Part shown: piece after piece, positions 41,252-49,307 of the stretch
Layout: the number at the start of each line of letters is the position of its first letter
Position numbering within the stretch: position 1 is the first letter of the stretch
From: RGIG5612 sp964528825
GTDB taxonomy: Bacteria > Bacillota > Clostridia > Lachnospirales > Lachnospiraceae
DNA: 49,307 nt
Assembly (NCBI GenBank): GCA_964528825.1
Contig: CAZGVB010000009.1
Span: 1 to 49,307, forward strand
Direction of reading: 5' to 3'
Notes under the pieces: model-generated
What the model was told of the DNA's origin: nothing
Database searches by the model: none
Seen by the model: the letters and a program-made list of their open reading frames with translations, nothing else
Made by a program: the position numbers and the translations under genes

Positions 41252-42609
41252 TGTCATTATCAGCTTTAAGACCATTACATTTATCAAGATTTTTGCAAAT
41301 GTCCAAGGCGAGGAAGGACAAAATAGCGTCGGCAAAGCTCAGCGCTCCGAGGCTTCTCAAAAGCTATAGCGCAAATGCCATTGCCTGCGAGCTTCATCCC
41401 GATTTTCAGGATCTTACTATAACAGACATACATAATGAAGCACCGGGCATAAATACATATACACTTTCTCTTAAAAATTCAAAAGGCGGCCTGTTTCATA
41501 CCAAAGCAAAGCCGGCATACTTCTCAGCCGGTCAATATCTGAGCGTATCCTTTGATATCGGCAGTGTGCATGTAACGAGGCCATTTTCCATATCCTCATC
41601 CCCGAGTGAGGCTCAGGACGGTTATTATAAGATCACGATCAAACAAACTCCGAACGGATTTGTCACCGATTATATAAATAAAAATTGGAAGATCGGTACC
41701 CATGTCAGGGTATCCGCCCCGTTAGGGACATTTACATATCAAAGATTAAGAGATGCAAGGACAGTCCTAGGCATAGCCGGAGGAAGCGGCATAACGCCTT
41801 TCCATTCTATGGCAAAGGCCATCGCCTGCGGCGAGGAGGACTTCAATCTTATATTGTTATATGGCACAAGAACAATGACGGATGCCGCATTTGAAGAGGA
41901 ATTCAAGCACATCGAAGCATCATGCCCCAAATTCAGACTTATAAATGTACTCAGCGATGAAAAGCCGCCTGTGCCCGCCGAACCCGTATGTAATGATTCT
42001 GCATGTGAGATTTTTGCAAGCGGCGATACAGAGGACCCGCATGCAAAAAAGGCATCGCTCGCCTCAAAAATACTGGGCACTATCACAGGCAAAATAAAAT
42101 CCGAACCACAGAAGGATGCATGCGCAAAGCCTGCCCTCGAATATGGCTTTATAAATGCAGAGCTTATACGAAAATATGCACCTGCGCATGGAGATTATTC
42201 CATATTTCTGTGCGGCCCGAGAGCGATGTACGACTTTGCAGATAAAGAGATTGAAAAACTGCATATAAGGCCCAAATTCGTAAGACATGAATTTTTCAGC
42301 GGACTTAAAAATCCCAATCCGAAAAAGATGTATATACTCACTGTAAAAACAGGAACTGATACATGGAAGGTGGCCGCAAACAGCGATGAGACTCTCATGG
42401 TATCTATGGAAAGAGCCGGCATAAGGGTGCCTTCAAGATGCAGGAGCGGCCTGTGCGGATATTGCCACAGCAAGCTGGTAAGCGGTGAGGTCTATATACC
42501 CGATGAGGCAAACGGAATGAGAGCTGCAGATAAAAAATACGGCTACATACATCCATGCGCCGCATTTCCTTTAAGTGATGTCACCTTGATCGTTCCTCCA
42601 GCGAAATAG
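41251..42609 (+). CDS. Ferredoxin-NAD(P) reductase-like protein with C-terminal 2Fe-2S domain
   Basis: A 452-residue electron-transfer flavoprotein. After a basic N-terminal extension (1-60), an FAD-binding barrel (about 62-160) carries RPFSISSSP. The NAD(P) domain (about 165-345) shows GIAGGSGITPFHSM and FLCGPRAMYD, with an insertion of about 50 charged residues near 235-290. The C-terminal plant-type ferredoxin domain (about 365-452) has cysteines in RCRSGLCGYC and a final HPC for one 2Fe-2S cluster. It moves electrons between NAD(P)H and a partner. One-base overlap with the CrtI-like gene implies that protein is the partner. Confidence 0.92.
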   Translation: MSLSALRPLHLSRFLQMSKARKDKIASAKLSAPRLLKSYSANAIACELHPDFQDLTITDIHNEAPGINTYTLSLKNSKGGLFHTKAKPAYFSAGQYLSVSFDIGSVHVTRPFSISSSPSEAQDGYYKITIKQTPNGFVTDYINKNWKIGTHVRVSAPLGTFTYQRLRDARTVLGIAGGSGITPFHSMAKAIACGEEDFNLILLYGTRTMTDAAFEEEFKHIEASCPKFRLINVLSDEKPPVPAEPVCNDSACEIFASGDTEDPHAKKASLASKILGTITGKIKSEPQKDACAKPALEYGFINAELIRKYAPAHGDYSIFLCGPRAMYDFADKEIEKLHIRPKFVRHEFFSGLKNPNPKKMYILTVKTGTDTWKVAANSDETLMVSMERAGIRVPSRCRSGLCGYCHSKLVSGEVYIPDEANGMRAADKKYGYIHPCAAFPLSDVTLIVPPAK

Positions 42610-42625
42610 AAGATCCGAAGATATA

Positions 42626-43123
42626 TCAGGCATTGAAGTTGGTGATATTTTCCTCATTCAATATAAAATCATATGTATTCAGATCGGACCTGAGCATCCA
42701 GCCTTCCTTATTCCAGAACTGGTTGCCGACCTCATTGCTCTTGTAAGCGACCAATGTGACCTTACTCATATTCAATTTTTGCAATTCTCTCATCGCGGCA
42801 ACCGCCATGGCCTTGCCTATACCATGGCGCCTGTGATCGGCTCTTACGCATACATGGTAAAAGTTTGCGCATCTTCCGTCATATCCGCATAATATAGTGC
42901 CTACTATCTCACCGTCAAGCTCGGCGACTATGCTCGTGGTCGGATTTCTCTCTATAAATCTAAAAATACCCTCTTTTGAATCGTCTATAGTTCGTATGCC
43001 GAAGCCGCTTATGGTCATCCATAATGCTTTTACGCTGTCATAGTCTTCTTTTTCCATTATCCTTATTGTTATATTGCCGCTTGTCTCCACTTGTTTCTCC
43101 GATCCTTTTTTGATCTTAGCCAT
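42626..43123 (-). CDS. GNAT-family N-acetyltransferase
   Basis: A 165-residue acetyltransferase. The acetyl-CoA motif A is VCVRADHRRHGIGKAMAVAAM (about 92-112), with the aromatic strand end WNKEGWMLRSD near 135. TIRIMEKEDYDSV begins the domain, so the upstream ATG at 43123 is kept although no strong ribosome site is seen. The substrate is unknown. It converges with the ferredoxin-reductase-like gene, only 16 bases away and without an obvious terminator. Confidence 0.9.
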   Translation of the reverse strand: MAKIKKGSEKQVETSGNITIRIMEKEDYDSVKALWMTISGFGIRTIDDSKEGIFRFIERNPTTSIVAELDGEIVGTILCGYDGRCANFYHVCVRADHRRHGIGKAMAVAAMRELQKLNMSKVTLVAYKSNEVGNQFWNKEGWMLRSDLNTYDFILNEENITNFNA

Positions 43124-43314
43124 CTGCTGCTGTATATCGTTTTATCTGTCTTTTCGATTTATCTATCTTTACGATTCATCTGTCCTTACAATATTTCTGT
43201 CTTTTTTTTATCGTCTCTGCCTTGTGCTTTTATCACGCAGACATATTTATCAGACATACGAGCTTGCTCTTTTTATCACACGATTGTTTTTTCAAACGTG
43301 CAAGCTTGTTTTTT
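43124..43314. repeat. Degenerate GATAAA-type repeats in gap
   Basis: On the minus strand this 191-base gap between the MATE and GNAT genes contains GATAAA at least six times (GATAAAAAG, GATAAATAT, GATAAAAGC, GATAAATCG, GATAAAACG and similar) plus CAAGCTTGCA/GAGCAAGCTC pieces. It is purine-rich on the coding strand and carries no convincing gene. Confidence 0.5.
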
Positions 43315-44706
43315 TCACACAGCCTCACTTTTTTCGGATGTACGGGGCTTTATCCATCTGTCATAGCATCTGACTCTGAAGAAGGCAGGTATACATTTGA
43401 CTATCTGCTCACTTTGAATGATCACCACTACCCAGAATGCATCCAATTTCCATACAAATACCGCCAGAAAAGCAAGCGGCATGATCAGCCCCCACAGTGC
43501 CGTTATATTGATGCAGGAGGGGAAGAATGTATCACCGCCCGCACGTATCGTGCCGAACAGCACATTGATCTCATAGGACATACCTATTATCACAATGCAC
43601 ATAAGAAGTATCATTTTATCGGTAAGCGCCGATGCCTCTCCTGACAGGCTGTAAAAGCTAAGCAGCGGTTTTCTGAGTATAAAGATCAATATGCCGAGCG
43701 TTGTACCTACCGCAAGACTCATTATCTCTATCGTCCTTGCGCCGCTCCTTACCTTATCAAATCTGCGCTCGCCGACCAGCTTGCCGATGAGCACTGCTGA
43801 TGCCGATGAGAGTGCCTGTGCAAATACCTTGAGCAATTGATAGAATGTATTCGTTACGGAATTTGCGGCAATAGCGTCCGCAGATATCTTACCCAGCAAT
43901 GCCGTCTGTACAGGCGTTGCCAATGTCCATGCAAGTCCTGCCGGCACTACAGGCAAAGCTACCTTGAAATATTCCTTTTCAAGCTTCGGATCTATCTTCC
44001 AGAATTGCGATTTGAAGAAATGCAATTTTTTATCTATAAACAGCACGTAGAGGACAAGCACAGTGACCTCAACGAGCCTTGCTATAAGCGTAGCTATTGC
44101 GGCGCCTCTTATGCCAAGCTCGGGGCAGCCGAATTTGCCGAAGATGAAGATATAATTAAAGAAGACATTGATGGCTAATGACGCTATGGACATATAAAAC
44201 GATATCGAGACGGTCTCAACATTTCTGAGCATGTCCATGATCATGGATGATATTCCGTAAGGCACAAATATATATTTGAAGATACCCAGATAAGCCACCG
44301 CCTGCTCTATGATCTCGCTATCAGATGTAAATATCCTCACGATACTGTAAGGAGCGACCGAAACCGCAACAAAGAATCCGATACAGACAATAACATTGGC
44401 ACGCAGCAGCACACCTCCCAGCATGTTGATGCGGTCGATGCGCTTTTGTCCCCAATATTGCGCAGCAAGCACCGAAAAGGCCGCACCGAGATTGCTTGTA
44501 AGCCCGAGTATTATAAAAAATATCTGACTTATGACCGCCGCTCCCGAAAGCTCCGCCTGACCGTAATTGCCGAGCATGATATTGTCGGCCATATTTACGC
44601 CGTAATTGATAAAATTCTGCAAGGCCACTACTACCATTATGCGCAGCAGAGACTTGTAAAATTCCTTATCCCTTATAAAATACGGTTCGTGCGGTTTTTC
44701 TTTCAT
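43315..44706 (-). CDS. MATE-family efflux transporter
   Basis: A 463-residue 12-helix transporter. VVALQNFINYGVNMADNIMLGNYGQAELSGAAV (about 30-62) and GAAFSVLAAQYWGQKR are family segments, and the second half repeats the pattern. It differs clearly from the MATE pump at 27959-29302 and belongs to another subgroup. It starts 14 bases after a GNAT gene. Drug or metabolite export is inferred; the substrate is unknown. Confidence 0.93.
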   Translation of the reverse strand: MKEKPHEPYFIRDKEFYKSLLRIMVVVALQNFINYGVNMADNIMLGNYGQAELSGAAVISQIFFIILGLTSNLGAAFSVLAAQYWGQKRIDRINMLGGVLLRANVIVCIGFFVAVSVAPYSIVRIFTSDSEIIEQAVAYLGIFKYIFVPYGISSMIMDMLRNVETVSISFYMSIASLAINVFFNYIFIFGKFGCPELGIRGAAIATLIARLVEVTVLVLYVLFIDKKLHFFKSQFWKIDPKLEKEYFKVALPVVPAGLAWTLATPVQTALLGKISADAIAANSVTNTFYQLLKVFAQALSSASAVLIGKLVGERRFDKVRSGARTIEIMSLAVGTTLGILIFILRKPLLSFYSLSGEASALTDKMILLMCIVIIGMSYEINVLFGTIRAGGDTFFPSCINITALWGLIMPLAFLAVFVWKLDAFWVVVIIQSEQIVKCIPAFFRVRCYDRWIKPRTSEKSEAV

Positions 44707-44720
44707 TTGATCTACCTATA

Positions 44721-45116
44721 TCAGATATCCTTGGTCATCCAGAAATAATTCAGTTCCTCAAAGCCGTTCTTTTGAAGAAATGCTATCGCTGCCTCCTTAC
44801 CTCTGCTCTTTGCCCACAGCTCACCTGCCTCACTTTTCTTTGCAATCTCAGTAAGCTCATCAAGCATTTCTTTTCCGTATCCCGAATACCTATATGACTC
44901 TCTTACACCGACATGATCCACTATGAGCCTGTCGGATTCCATATCAAGTGCTATACGACCATAGGCGATATATTCGCCGCTATCCTTGTCTTTAAACAGT
45001 ATGCTTATGCTTATCTCATCCAGATCGTCCTCGCCGTATCCGAATATTTCCTTTCTTATGCCGATCACCTCGGAGATATCCTCTCCCGGCTTTATGACTA
45101 TCTTCTCATATTCCAT
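44721..45116 (-). CDS. Small GNAT-family N-acetyltransferase
   Basis: A 131-residue single-domain acetyltransferase. VDHVGVRESYRYSGYGKEMLDELTEIA (about 69-95) carries the acetyl-CoA-binding loop, and AIAFLQKNGFEELN closes the fold. It is the size of ElaA or PA4026-type GNATs. It precedes the MATE gene by 14 bases. The substrate is unknown. Confidence 0.88.
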   Translation of the reverse strand: MEYEKIVIKPGEDISEVIGIRKEIFGYGEDDLDEISISILFKDKDSGEYIAYGRIALDMESDRLIVDHVGVRESYRYSGYGKEMLDELTEIAKKSEAGELWAKSRGKEAAIAFLQKNGFEELNYFWMTKDI

Positions 45117-45306
45117 GTCTTATCTTTCCCTTTCAATCGCTTCGGCTCTATCTCTTAACTGTCTTGGTTCCATCTTTCGGCTATCTTGGCTCTGACTCCT
45201 AACTGCCTTGACTCTGATTCGGCTGCTTTTGCTCTGCTTTTTGGCTGTTTTAACTTTGCCTTTTGGCTGCCTTTGCTCTGTCTCTTATCCGTCTTTGCTC
45301 CGCCTA
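45117..45306. repeat. Degenerate CAGCC/AAAAG repeats after ispD
   Basis: On the minus strand units resembling GGCAGCCAAAAG, ACAGCCAAAAAGC and GCAGCCGAATC recur about every 20-25 bases over the whole gap, with further TCTTGACTC-like pieces. No gene or terminator is seen. Confidence 0.5.
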
Positions 45307-46029
45307 TTATCTGTTCTCCTCTATCCATCTCATATATGAGACATCCTCAGGGGTTGTTATCTTAAAATTAGTCTGGCCGAGATCTACAAGCTTTACAGGT
45401 CTGTCCGGAAATGCTCTCTTAAATACAAAGGCATCGTCTGTTATAAGCGACATATCCTCTCCCGCACTTTTCCGCATGCAGTCTGCAAGCTTTTCGTATG
45501 CTTTAGTTATGTCATCATATCTGAAGCATTGCGGCGTCTGCGCCTGCCATGTCAGCTGCCTGCATGTGGATGATGATATCAATCCGTTCTCATCCGATAT
45601 CTTGATCGTATCCTTGGCCTTGGCTGCCGCAATTGCGCCGCCGTATCTTGAGGCAGCTTCCAGAACCTTTTTTATCCCTTCGGGCGAGGTATAAGGTCTT
45701 GCGCCGTCCTGAATCAATACATAGTCCGGCCTTTGGGATGCACTTTTAAGCGACTCTAACGCGTTATATACAGACAGATATCTCTCACTGCCGCCGCATG
45801 ATGTGATATGTGTCTTCTTAAAGGAATATCTTGATATGATATCCTTTACTGCGTCCGCATCGTCCTCAGGTGATATGACAAGCAATATGTCATCTACTAT
45901 ACTTTTTTCGTAATTTTCAAGCGTATATGCTATGATCGGCCGTCCCGCAATATTCAAATATTGCTTCGCAACATCGCCTCCTACGCGTCTTCCCTTGCCT
46001 GCCGCAAGCATTATGCATGTGCTTCTCAT
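45307..46029 (-). CDS. ispD: 2-C-methyl-D-erythritol 4-phosphate cytidylyltransferase
   Basis: A 240-residue nucleotidyltransferase of the MEP isoprenoid pathway, transferring CMP to methylerythritol phosphate. The N-terminal LAAGKGRRVGGDVAKQYLNI is the CTP-binding loop with essential Arg and Lys. VLIQDGARPY and KDTIK are further signatures, and TPEDVSYMRWI ends the fold. Its start overlaps the tsaD stop by four bases (ATGA). Confidence 0.95.
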   Translation of the reverse strand: MRSTCIMLAAGKGRRVGGDVAKQYLNIAGRPIIAYTLENYEKSIVDDILLVISPEDDADAVKDIISRYSFKKTHITSCGGSERYLSVYNALESLKSASQRPDYVLIQDGARPYTSPEGIKKVLEAASRYGGAIAAAKAKDTIKISDENGLISSSTCRQLTWQAQTPQCFRYDDITKAYEKLADCMRKSAGEDMSLITDDAFVFKRAFPDRPVKLVDLGQTNFKITTPEDVSYMRWIEENR

Positions 46030-47069
46030 AATTGTCTGGGGTGGGATATACTATCCTTATCAAGCTGCAGTCCCGGTACAGCATTCAAGTCAAGTCCGTC
46101 ACGTCTGCCGTTTATATATTCATAATAACCTGCGGCGCCGATCATGGCGGCGTTGTCCGTACAAAGGATCGGCGGCGGGCAATGAAATGATGTGCCGCTC
46201 TTTGCGCATTCCTCTTCAAGTGCGTGTCTAAGTGTCTGATTGGATGCCACGCCTCCTGCCATAGCGAAGCTTTTTACATTATATTCCTCTATGGCCATAC
46301 CTATACGCTGTGACATAGAATCCATGACCGCTGCCTGAAATGATGCGGCTATATCTGCGGGGTTGATCTCAATTCCCTTCATATTGGCCTCATTGATGGT
46401 ATTGAGTACTGCCGACTTAAGGCCCGAAAATGAGAAATCATAAGGATTTTCATCTATCTTTGCGCGTGGAAAAGGGAATGCATTCGGATTGCCCTCATGA
46501 GCCGCCCTCTCAACCTTCGGGCCTCCCGGATATCCAAGTCCGATGGCCCTTGCGATCTTATCATAAGCTTCACCCGCCGCATCATCTCTTGTACGTCCTA
46601 TGATCTGATAATCAAGATAATCCTTTACTATTACCAGATGTGTATGTCCGCCGGATGCAACAAGGCAGAGAAAAGGAGGCTCAAGGTCCGGATATGTTAT
46701 ATAATTCGCGCATACATGTCCCTTGATATGATGTACTCCTACCAGCGGCTTATTCTTTGCAAATGCTATCGCCTTTGCGAAGCTCACTCCGACCAAAAGC
46801 GGACCCACAAGTCCGGGACCGTATGTTACCGCCACGGCATCTATATCATCGAGTGTCTTATCCGCATCCGTAAGAGCCTTGCCTACGACCTGATATATCT
46901 TTTCTATATGCTTTCTGGATGCTATCTCAGGCACTACACCGCCGTATAAAGTATGAAGGTCGATCTGAGAATATATTATATTCGACAGGACCTCTCTGCC
47001 GTTTTTTACTACCGCGGCCGCTGTCTCATCACATGACGATTCAATAGCCAATATTGTTATATCTTCCAT
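46026..47069 (-). CDS. tsaD: tRNA N6-adenosine threonylcarbamoyltransferase
   Basis: A 347-residue ASKHA-fold protein that transfers threonylcarbamoyl to A37 of ANN-decoding tRNAs, working with TsaB and TsaE. ILAIESSCDETAAAVV opens the fold. The metal-binding H-x3-H is in VHHIKGHV (about 110). GPGLVGPLLVGVSFAKA, SGGHTHLV and AGGVASNQTLR complete the signature. The ATG at 47069 is chosen because family homology starts there and AAAGAG precedes it. tsaB lies upstream in the same gene run. Confidence 0.97.
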   Translation of the reverse strand: MEDITILAIESSCDETAAAVVKNGREVLSNIIYSQIDLHTLYGGVVPEIASRKHIEKIYQVVGKALTDADKTLDDIDAVAVTYGPGLVGPLLVGVSFAKAIAFAKNKPLVGVHHIKGHVCANYITYPDLEPPFLCLVASGGHTHLVIVKDYLDYQIIGRTRDDAAGEAYDKIARAIGLGYPGGPKVERAAHEGNPNAFPFPRAKIDENPYDFSFSGLKSAVLNTINEANMKGIEINPADIAASFQAAVMDSMSQRIGMAIEEYNVKSFAMAGGVASNQTLRHALEEECAKSGTSFHCPPPILCTDNAAMIGAAGYYEYINGRRDGLDLNAVPGLQLDKDSISHPRQL

Positions 47070-47167
47070 GACTCTTTTCTGCCTGCATCCTTTCACCGGG
47101 CTGCACCTGTGCATGCTGCAGCCGTTTGCTTATCAATATCCCTGTTAACTTAAGATCTTATTTCTTA

Positions 47168-48076
47168 TCAATCTTCAAACTTCAATGTAATACTTTTCAG
47201 ATCCTTGCCGGGCTCAATGCGTTCGAATATCTGATGTATCTCATCCATATATTCCTTCGGCCTTATAAGTGAGGGGCTGTAATGTGTAAGCCACATCACA
47301 CCCGGCTGCGCCTGCGCTCCGATCGCAGCCGCCTCCTGAAATGTCATATGCTTCTTAGTCTCGGCATCCTCCTGCTTTGCCTTGTCTCCGTACATTCCCT
47401 CACAGATGAACAGATCCGAGCCTTTGGCTGCCTCTGCTATCACGGGTACAGGCCTTGTGTCTGTGCAATATGTCACCTTAAGTCCCTTCCTCGCAGGTCC
47501 GAGGACCATATCCGGCGTAAAGGTTTGTCCGTCCACGGTGACATCCTCGCCATGCTGCAGGATATTCCATTTTTGTATCGGTATTGCAAGTGCCTTTGCC
47601 CTTTCCGCATCGAACTTTCCGGCTCTGTCTATCGAGATACTGTAGCCGTAGCATGTGATGCGGTGATTTACACGAAAAGCCTCGAGTCTTATCTCCTTAA
47701 AGTACATTTCTTCACGCGGCTTTTCCAGCTCTATATAATTTATCTCAAAGGGGAGCTCAGGTGCGATGACGCGCAATGATTCCACAACTCTTTGCAGACC
47801 CTTAGGTCCTACTATATCCAATGTCTCCGTACGGCCCGAATTGCCCATTGTAAGCAAAAGGCCCGGAAGACCGCCTATATGATCTCCGTGAAAATGAGTA
47901 ATGCAGATCAAATCTATCGACTTAAATGACCAGCCCTGCTCCTTTATGGCTATCTGTGTTCCTTCACCGCAGTCTATAAGTATATTGGTACCGTTATATC
48001 TGGCCATCATGGCCGTAAGATGACGGCGCGGCAGGGGCATCATCCCTCCGCATCCGAGCAAGCATATATCAATCAT
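47168..48076 (-). CDS. rnz: Ribonuclease Z
   Basis: A 302-residue metallo-beta-lactamase-fold nuclease that trims tRNA 3' ends. THFHGDHIGGLPGLLLTMG (about 61-79) gives the HxHxDH zinc motif. FEINYIELEKPREE sits at the exosite position, and HMTFQEAA and WLTHYSP carry the remaining ligands. It follows rimI by three bases. Confidence 0.95.
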   Translation of the reverse strand: MIDICLLGCGGMMPLPRRHLTAMMARYNGTNILIDCGEGTQIAIKEQGWSFKSIDLICITHFHGDHIGGLPGLLLTMGNSGRTETLDIVGPKGLQRVVESLRVIAPELPFEINYIELEKPREEMYFKEIRLEAFRVNHRITCYGYSISIDRAGKFDAERAKALAIPIQKWNILQHGEDVTVDGQTFTPDMVLGPARKGLKVTYCTDTRPVPVIAEAAKGSDLFICEGMYGDKAKQEDAETKKHMTFQEAAAIGAQAQPGVMWLTHYSPSLIRPKEYMDEIHQIFERIEPGKDLKSITLKFED

Positions 48077-48079
48077 TTA

Positions 48080-48532
48080 TTAAATGTGCTTTGTATATAT
48101 CAAAGCATCCTCCCTTGGCTTTTCGTAATATCCTTTTCTCTTACCTTCATATAGAAAGCCCTCACTCTCATACAGCTCTATGGCAGCTGCATTGCCTTCT
48201 CTGACTTCCAGATGAATATGGCAAATGCCTCTGTCCCGTGCCATATCATATATGATGTCCAAAAGCTCTCTTGCTATACCCATGCGTCTGTAGCCTTCTC
48301 TGACGGCTATGCTCACGAGGTCGGATTCATCTGCTGTACAAAGAAGAGCAAGATATCCCGCGATCACTGGAGAGTGTCCGCTGTTGTCCTTTGCGACTAT
48401 AAAGAGCATATTGCCAAGCTCCATATAATGGGCTATGCTGTCCTCCTTCCATGGCTGACTGAAATATTCGGCTTCCATGGACGAGATCTTTGGAATGTCT
48501 TCATAAGACATCTCATAATAGCTTATCTCCAA
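48080..48532 (-). CDS. rimI: Ribosomal protein alanine N-acetyltransferase RimI
   Basis: A 150-residue GNAT protein. MEAEYFSQPWKEDSI, SIAVREGYRRMGIARELLDII (acetyl-CoA loop) and LEVREGNAAAIELYESEGF are the RimI hallmarks. The classical target is the N-terminus of ribosomal protein bS18; the tsaB-rimI-tsaD neighbourhood is usual. GELL-like spacing to tsaB is 64 bases, filled with repeats. Confidence 0.93.
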   Translation of the reverse strand: MEISYYEMSYEDIPKISSMEAEYFSQPWKEDSIAHYMELGNMLFIVAKDNSGHSPVIAGYLALLCTADESDLVSIAVREGYRRMGIARELLDIIYDMARDRGICHIHLEVREGNAAAIELYESEGFLYEGKRKGYYEKPREDALIYTKHI

Positions 48533-48660
48533 GCTTTTTCCCTATCCTTCCGGTATTCTTATCTTTGCTTACTTTTTTTATATTTTCTTCTTTGATTTAT
48601 TTATCTTTGATTTCTTTATCTTTAACTTCTTTATCTTTGATCTCTTTATCTTTTTTCTCT
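48533..48660. repeat. GATAAAGA tandem repeats at the tsaB 3' end
   Basis: On the minus strand 15-base units such as GATAAAGAAATCAAA recur about four times up to the tsaB stop, then continue in decayed form into the spacer. Inside the gene they encode a KDKEIKDKEVKDKE tail. Slippage should vary the tail length. Confidence 0.75.
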
Positions 48661-49307
48661 TTTTCCGCTCTTACTCTCTCCGCCTGACTTGGCCTCAGAT
48701 ATTCGGGTGCCTCCTGTGCGGGGTCTGTAAACTGTCCCCTTACAGCCATCTCATATCCAAGCAAGCCTACAGATGTTGCCATTTGAAGCATTTCATCTTC
48801 CTTTGCAAATATCACATCAGCCTTGCATTCGTTCTCGATGATATCCTTAAAATTGTCGACAGCATCCCCTAAGAATATGACACTCTCGCCGCTGTAGCTT
48901 TCATTTATGATATCTATCAGCTCAGATATGCTCATCGCCGTCTGCGGCAGGAGTGTATGCGGATACTCTTCCTCAAAGCTGTATATGCCGGTATAGACCT
49001 GGCCCCTCCTTGCATCCATTATAGGTATGCCTATTCTGCCGCTCAACCTTACATTCATCGCGAGAGCCTGCAATGTAGGCACATGTACCAGTTTTTTGTC
49101 CAGTGCAAAGCAAAGACCCTTTGCCGTGGCACTGCCTATACGCAGACCCGTAAACGATCCGGGGCCTGCCGAAACGGCTACGACGTCGATATCCGCAGGG
49201 CTCAAAGCGCTCTGTGCAAAGCAATCCTCTATAAGAGGCATAAGTGTCTGCGAATGGGTAACCTTAAACGGGCCCATTTTATAAGCGACCTTTTCTTTAT
49301 CTTCCAT
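48597..49307 (-). CDS. tsaB: tRNA threonylcarbamoyladenosine biosynthesis protein TsaB (5' end outside window)
   Basis: A 236-residue partial product, the dimerisation partner of TsaD. THSQTLMPLIEDCF and AVSAGPGSFTGLRIGSATAKGL are clear TsaB signatures. Homologues begin with a strand such as ILAIDTS about 15-25 residues earlier. The gene therefore continues beyond the right edge, and the methionine at the edge is internal. The C-terminus carries a lysine/aspartate/glutamate repeat tail not needed by the family. Confidence 0.92.
   Translation of the reverse strand: MEDKEKVAYKMGPFKVTHSQTLMPLIEDCFAQSALSPADIDVVAVSAGPGSFTGLRIGSATAKGLCFALDKKLVHVPTLQALAMNVRLSGRIGIPIMDARRGQVYTGIYSFEEEYPHTLLPQTAMSISELIDIINESYSGESVIFLGDAVDNFKDIIENECKADVIFAKEDEMLQMATSVGLLGYEMAVRGQFTDPAQEAPEYLRPSQAERVRAEKEKKDKEIKDKEVKDKEIKDK

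Overview
The window looks like chromosome from an anaerobic Gram-positive bacterium of the class Clostridia, plausibly Lachnospiraceae. This is inferred from strong GGAGG-type ribosome sites, lipobox solute-binding lipoproteins, a sortase-type surface protein, oxygen-sensitive flavin/Fe-S reductases and Cache or 7TM hybrid kinases. No rRNA, tRNA, CRISPR, phage or transposase gene was recognised. About 39 protein genes are supported.

Region 1 (1-9.7 kb). A DJ-1/PfpI gene converges on a two-gene DUF4160 / DUF2442-HTH module. The module has a perfect 20-bp palindrome inside its own promoter. Next, on the minus strand, come an OmpR regulator, an intramembrane-sensing kinase, an ABC ATPase, a large FtsX-type permease and a sortase-anchored surface protein, which read as one cell-envelope stress or export unit.

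Region 2 (9.7-13.2 kb). A divergent MurE-type ligase follows an NhaC-family antiporter. The antiporter has a long, structured leader with mutually exclusive hairpins.

Region 3 (13.2-24.2 kb) is the most interesting. It is a divergent locus. The minus-strand arm encodes an OYE-type flavin/4Fe-4S reductase followed by a complete TRAP transporter (DctM, DctQ, DctP). The plus-strand arm encodes a second, orphan DctP-like lipoprotein, an OmpR regulator, a sensor kinase and a second paralogous OYE-type reductase. This looks like a self-contained sense-import-reduce system for an unknown unsaturated carboxylate.

Region 4 (24.2-29.3 kb). A CLC antiporter with an altered anion-selectivity motif overlaps or abuts a small membrane protein and a polyprenyl-phosphate-type glycosyltransferase. 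LOG, a small membrane protein and a MATE pump follow.

Region 5 (29.3-42.6 kb). A 7TM hybrid kinase is coupled to an HD-GYP regulator and faces a Cache hybrid kinase. That kinase gene has an in-frame stop near its only plausible ATG and a G9 tract at its 3' end. Upstream of it lies a fused solute-binding / 5'-nucleotidase-C-domain lipoprotein. A DUF6273 lipoprotein and a CrtI-like plus ferredoxin-reductase-like pair follow.

Region 6 (42.6-49.3 kb) is a mostly housekeeping minus-strand run: tsaB (partial), rimI, rnz, tsaD, ispD, two GNATs and a MATE pump. Short purine-rich (sense strand) tandem repeats occupy several gaps.

A dispersed MITE-like intergenic repeat, about 117 bp with 8-bp terminal inverted repeats in the best copy, occurs in at least four and probably five places. 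All assignments come from reading the sequence; no database search was run.
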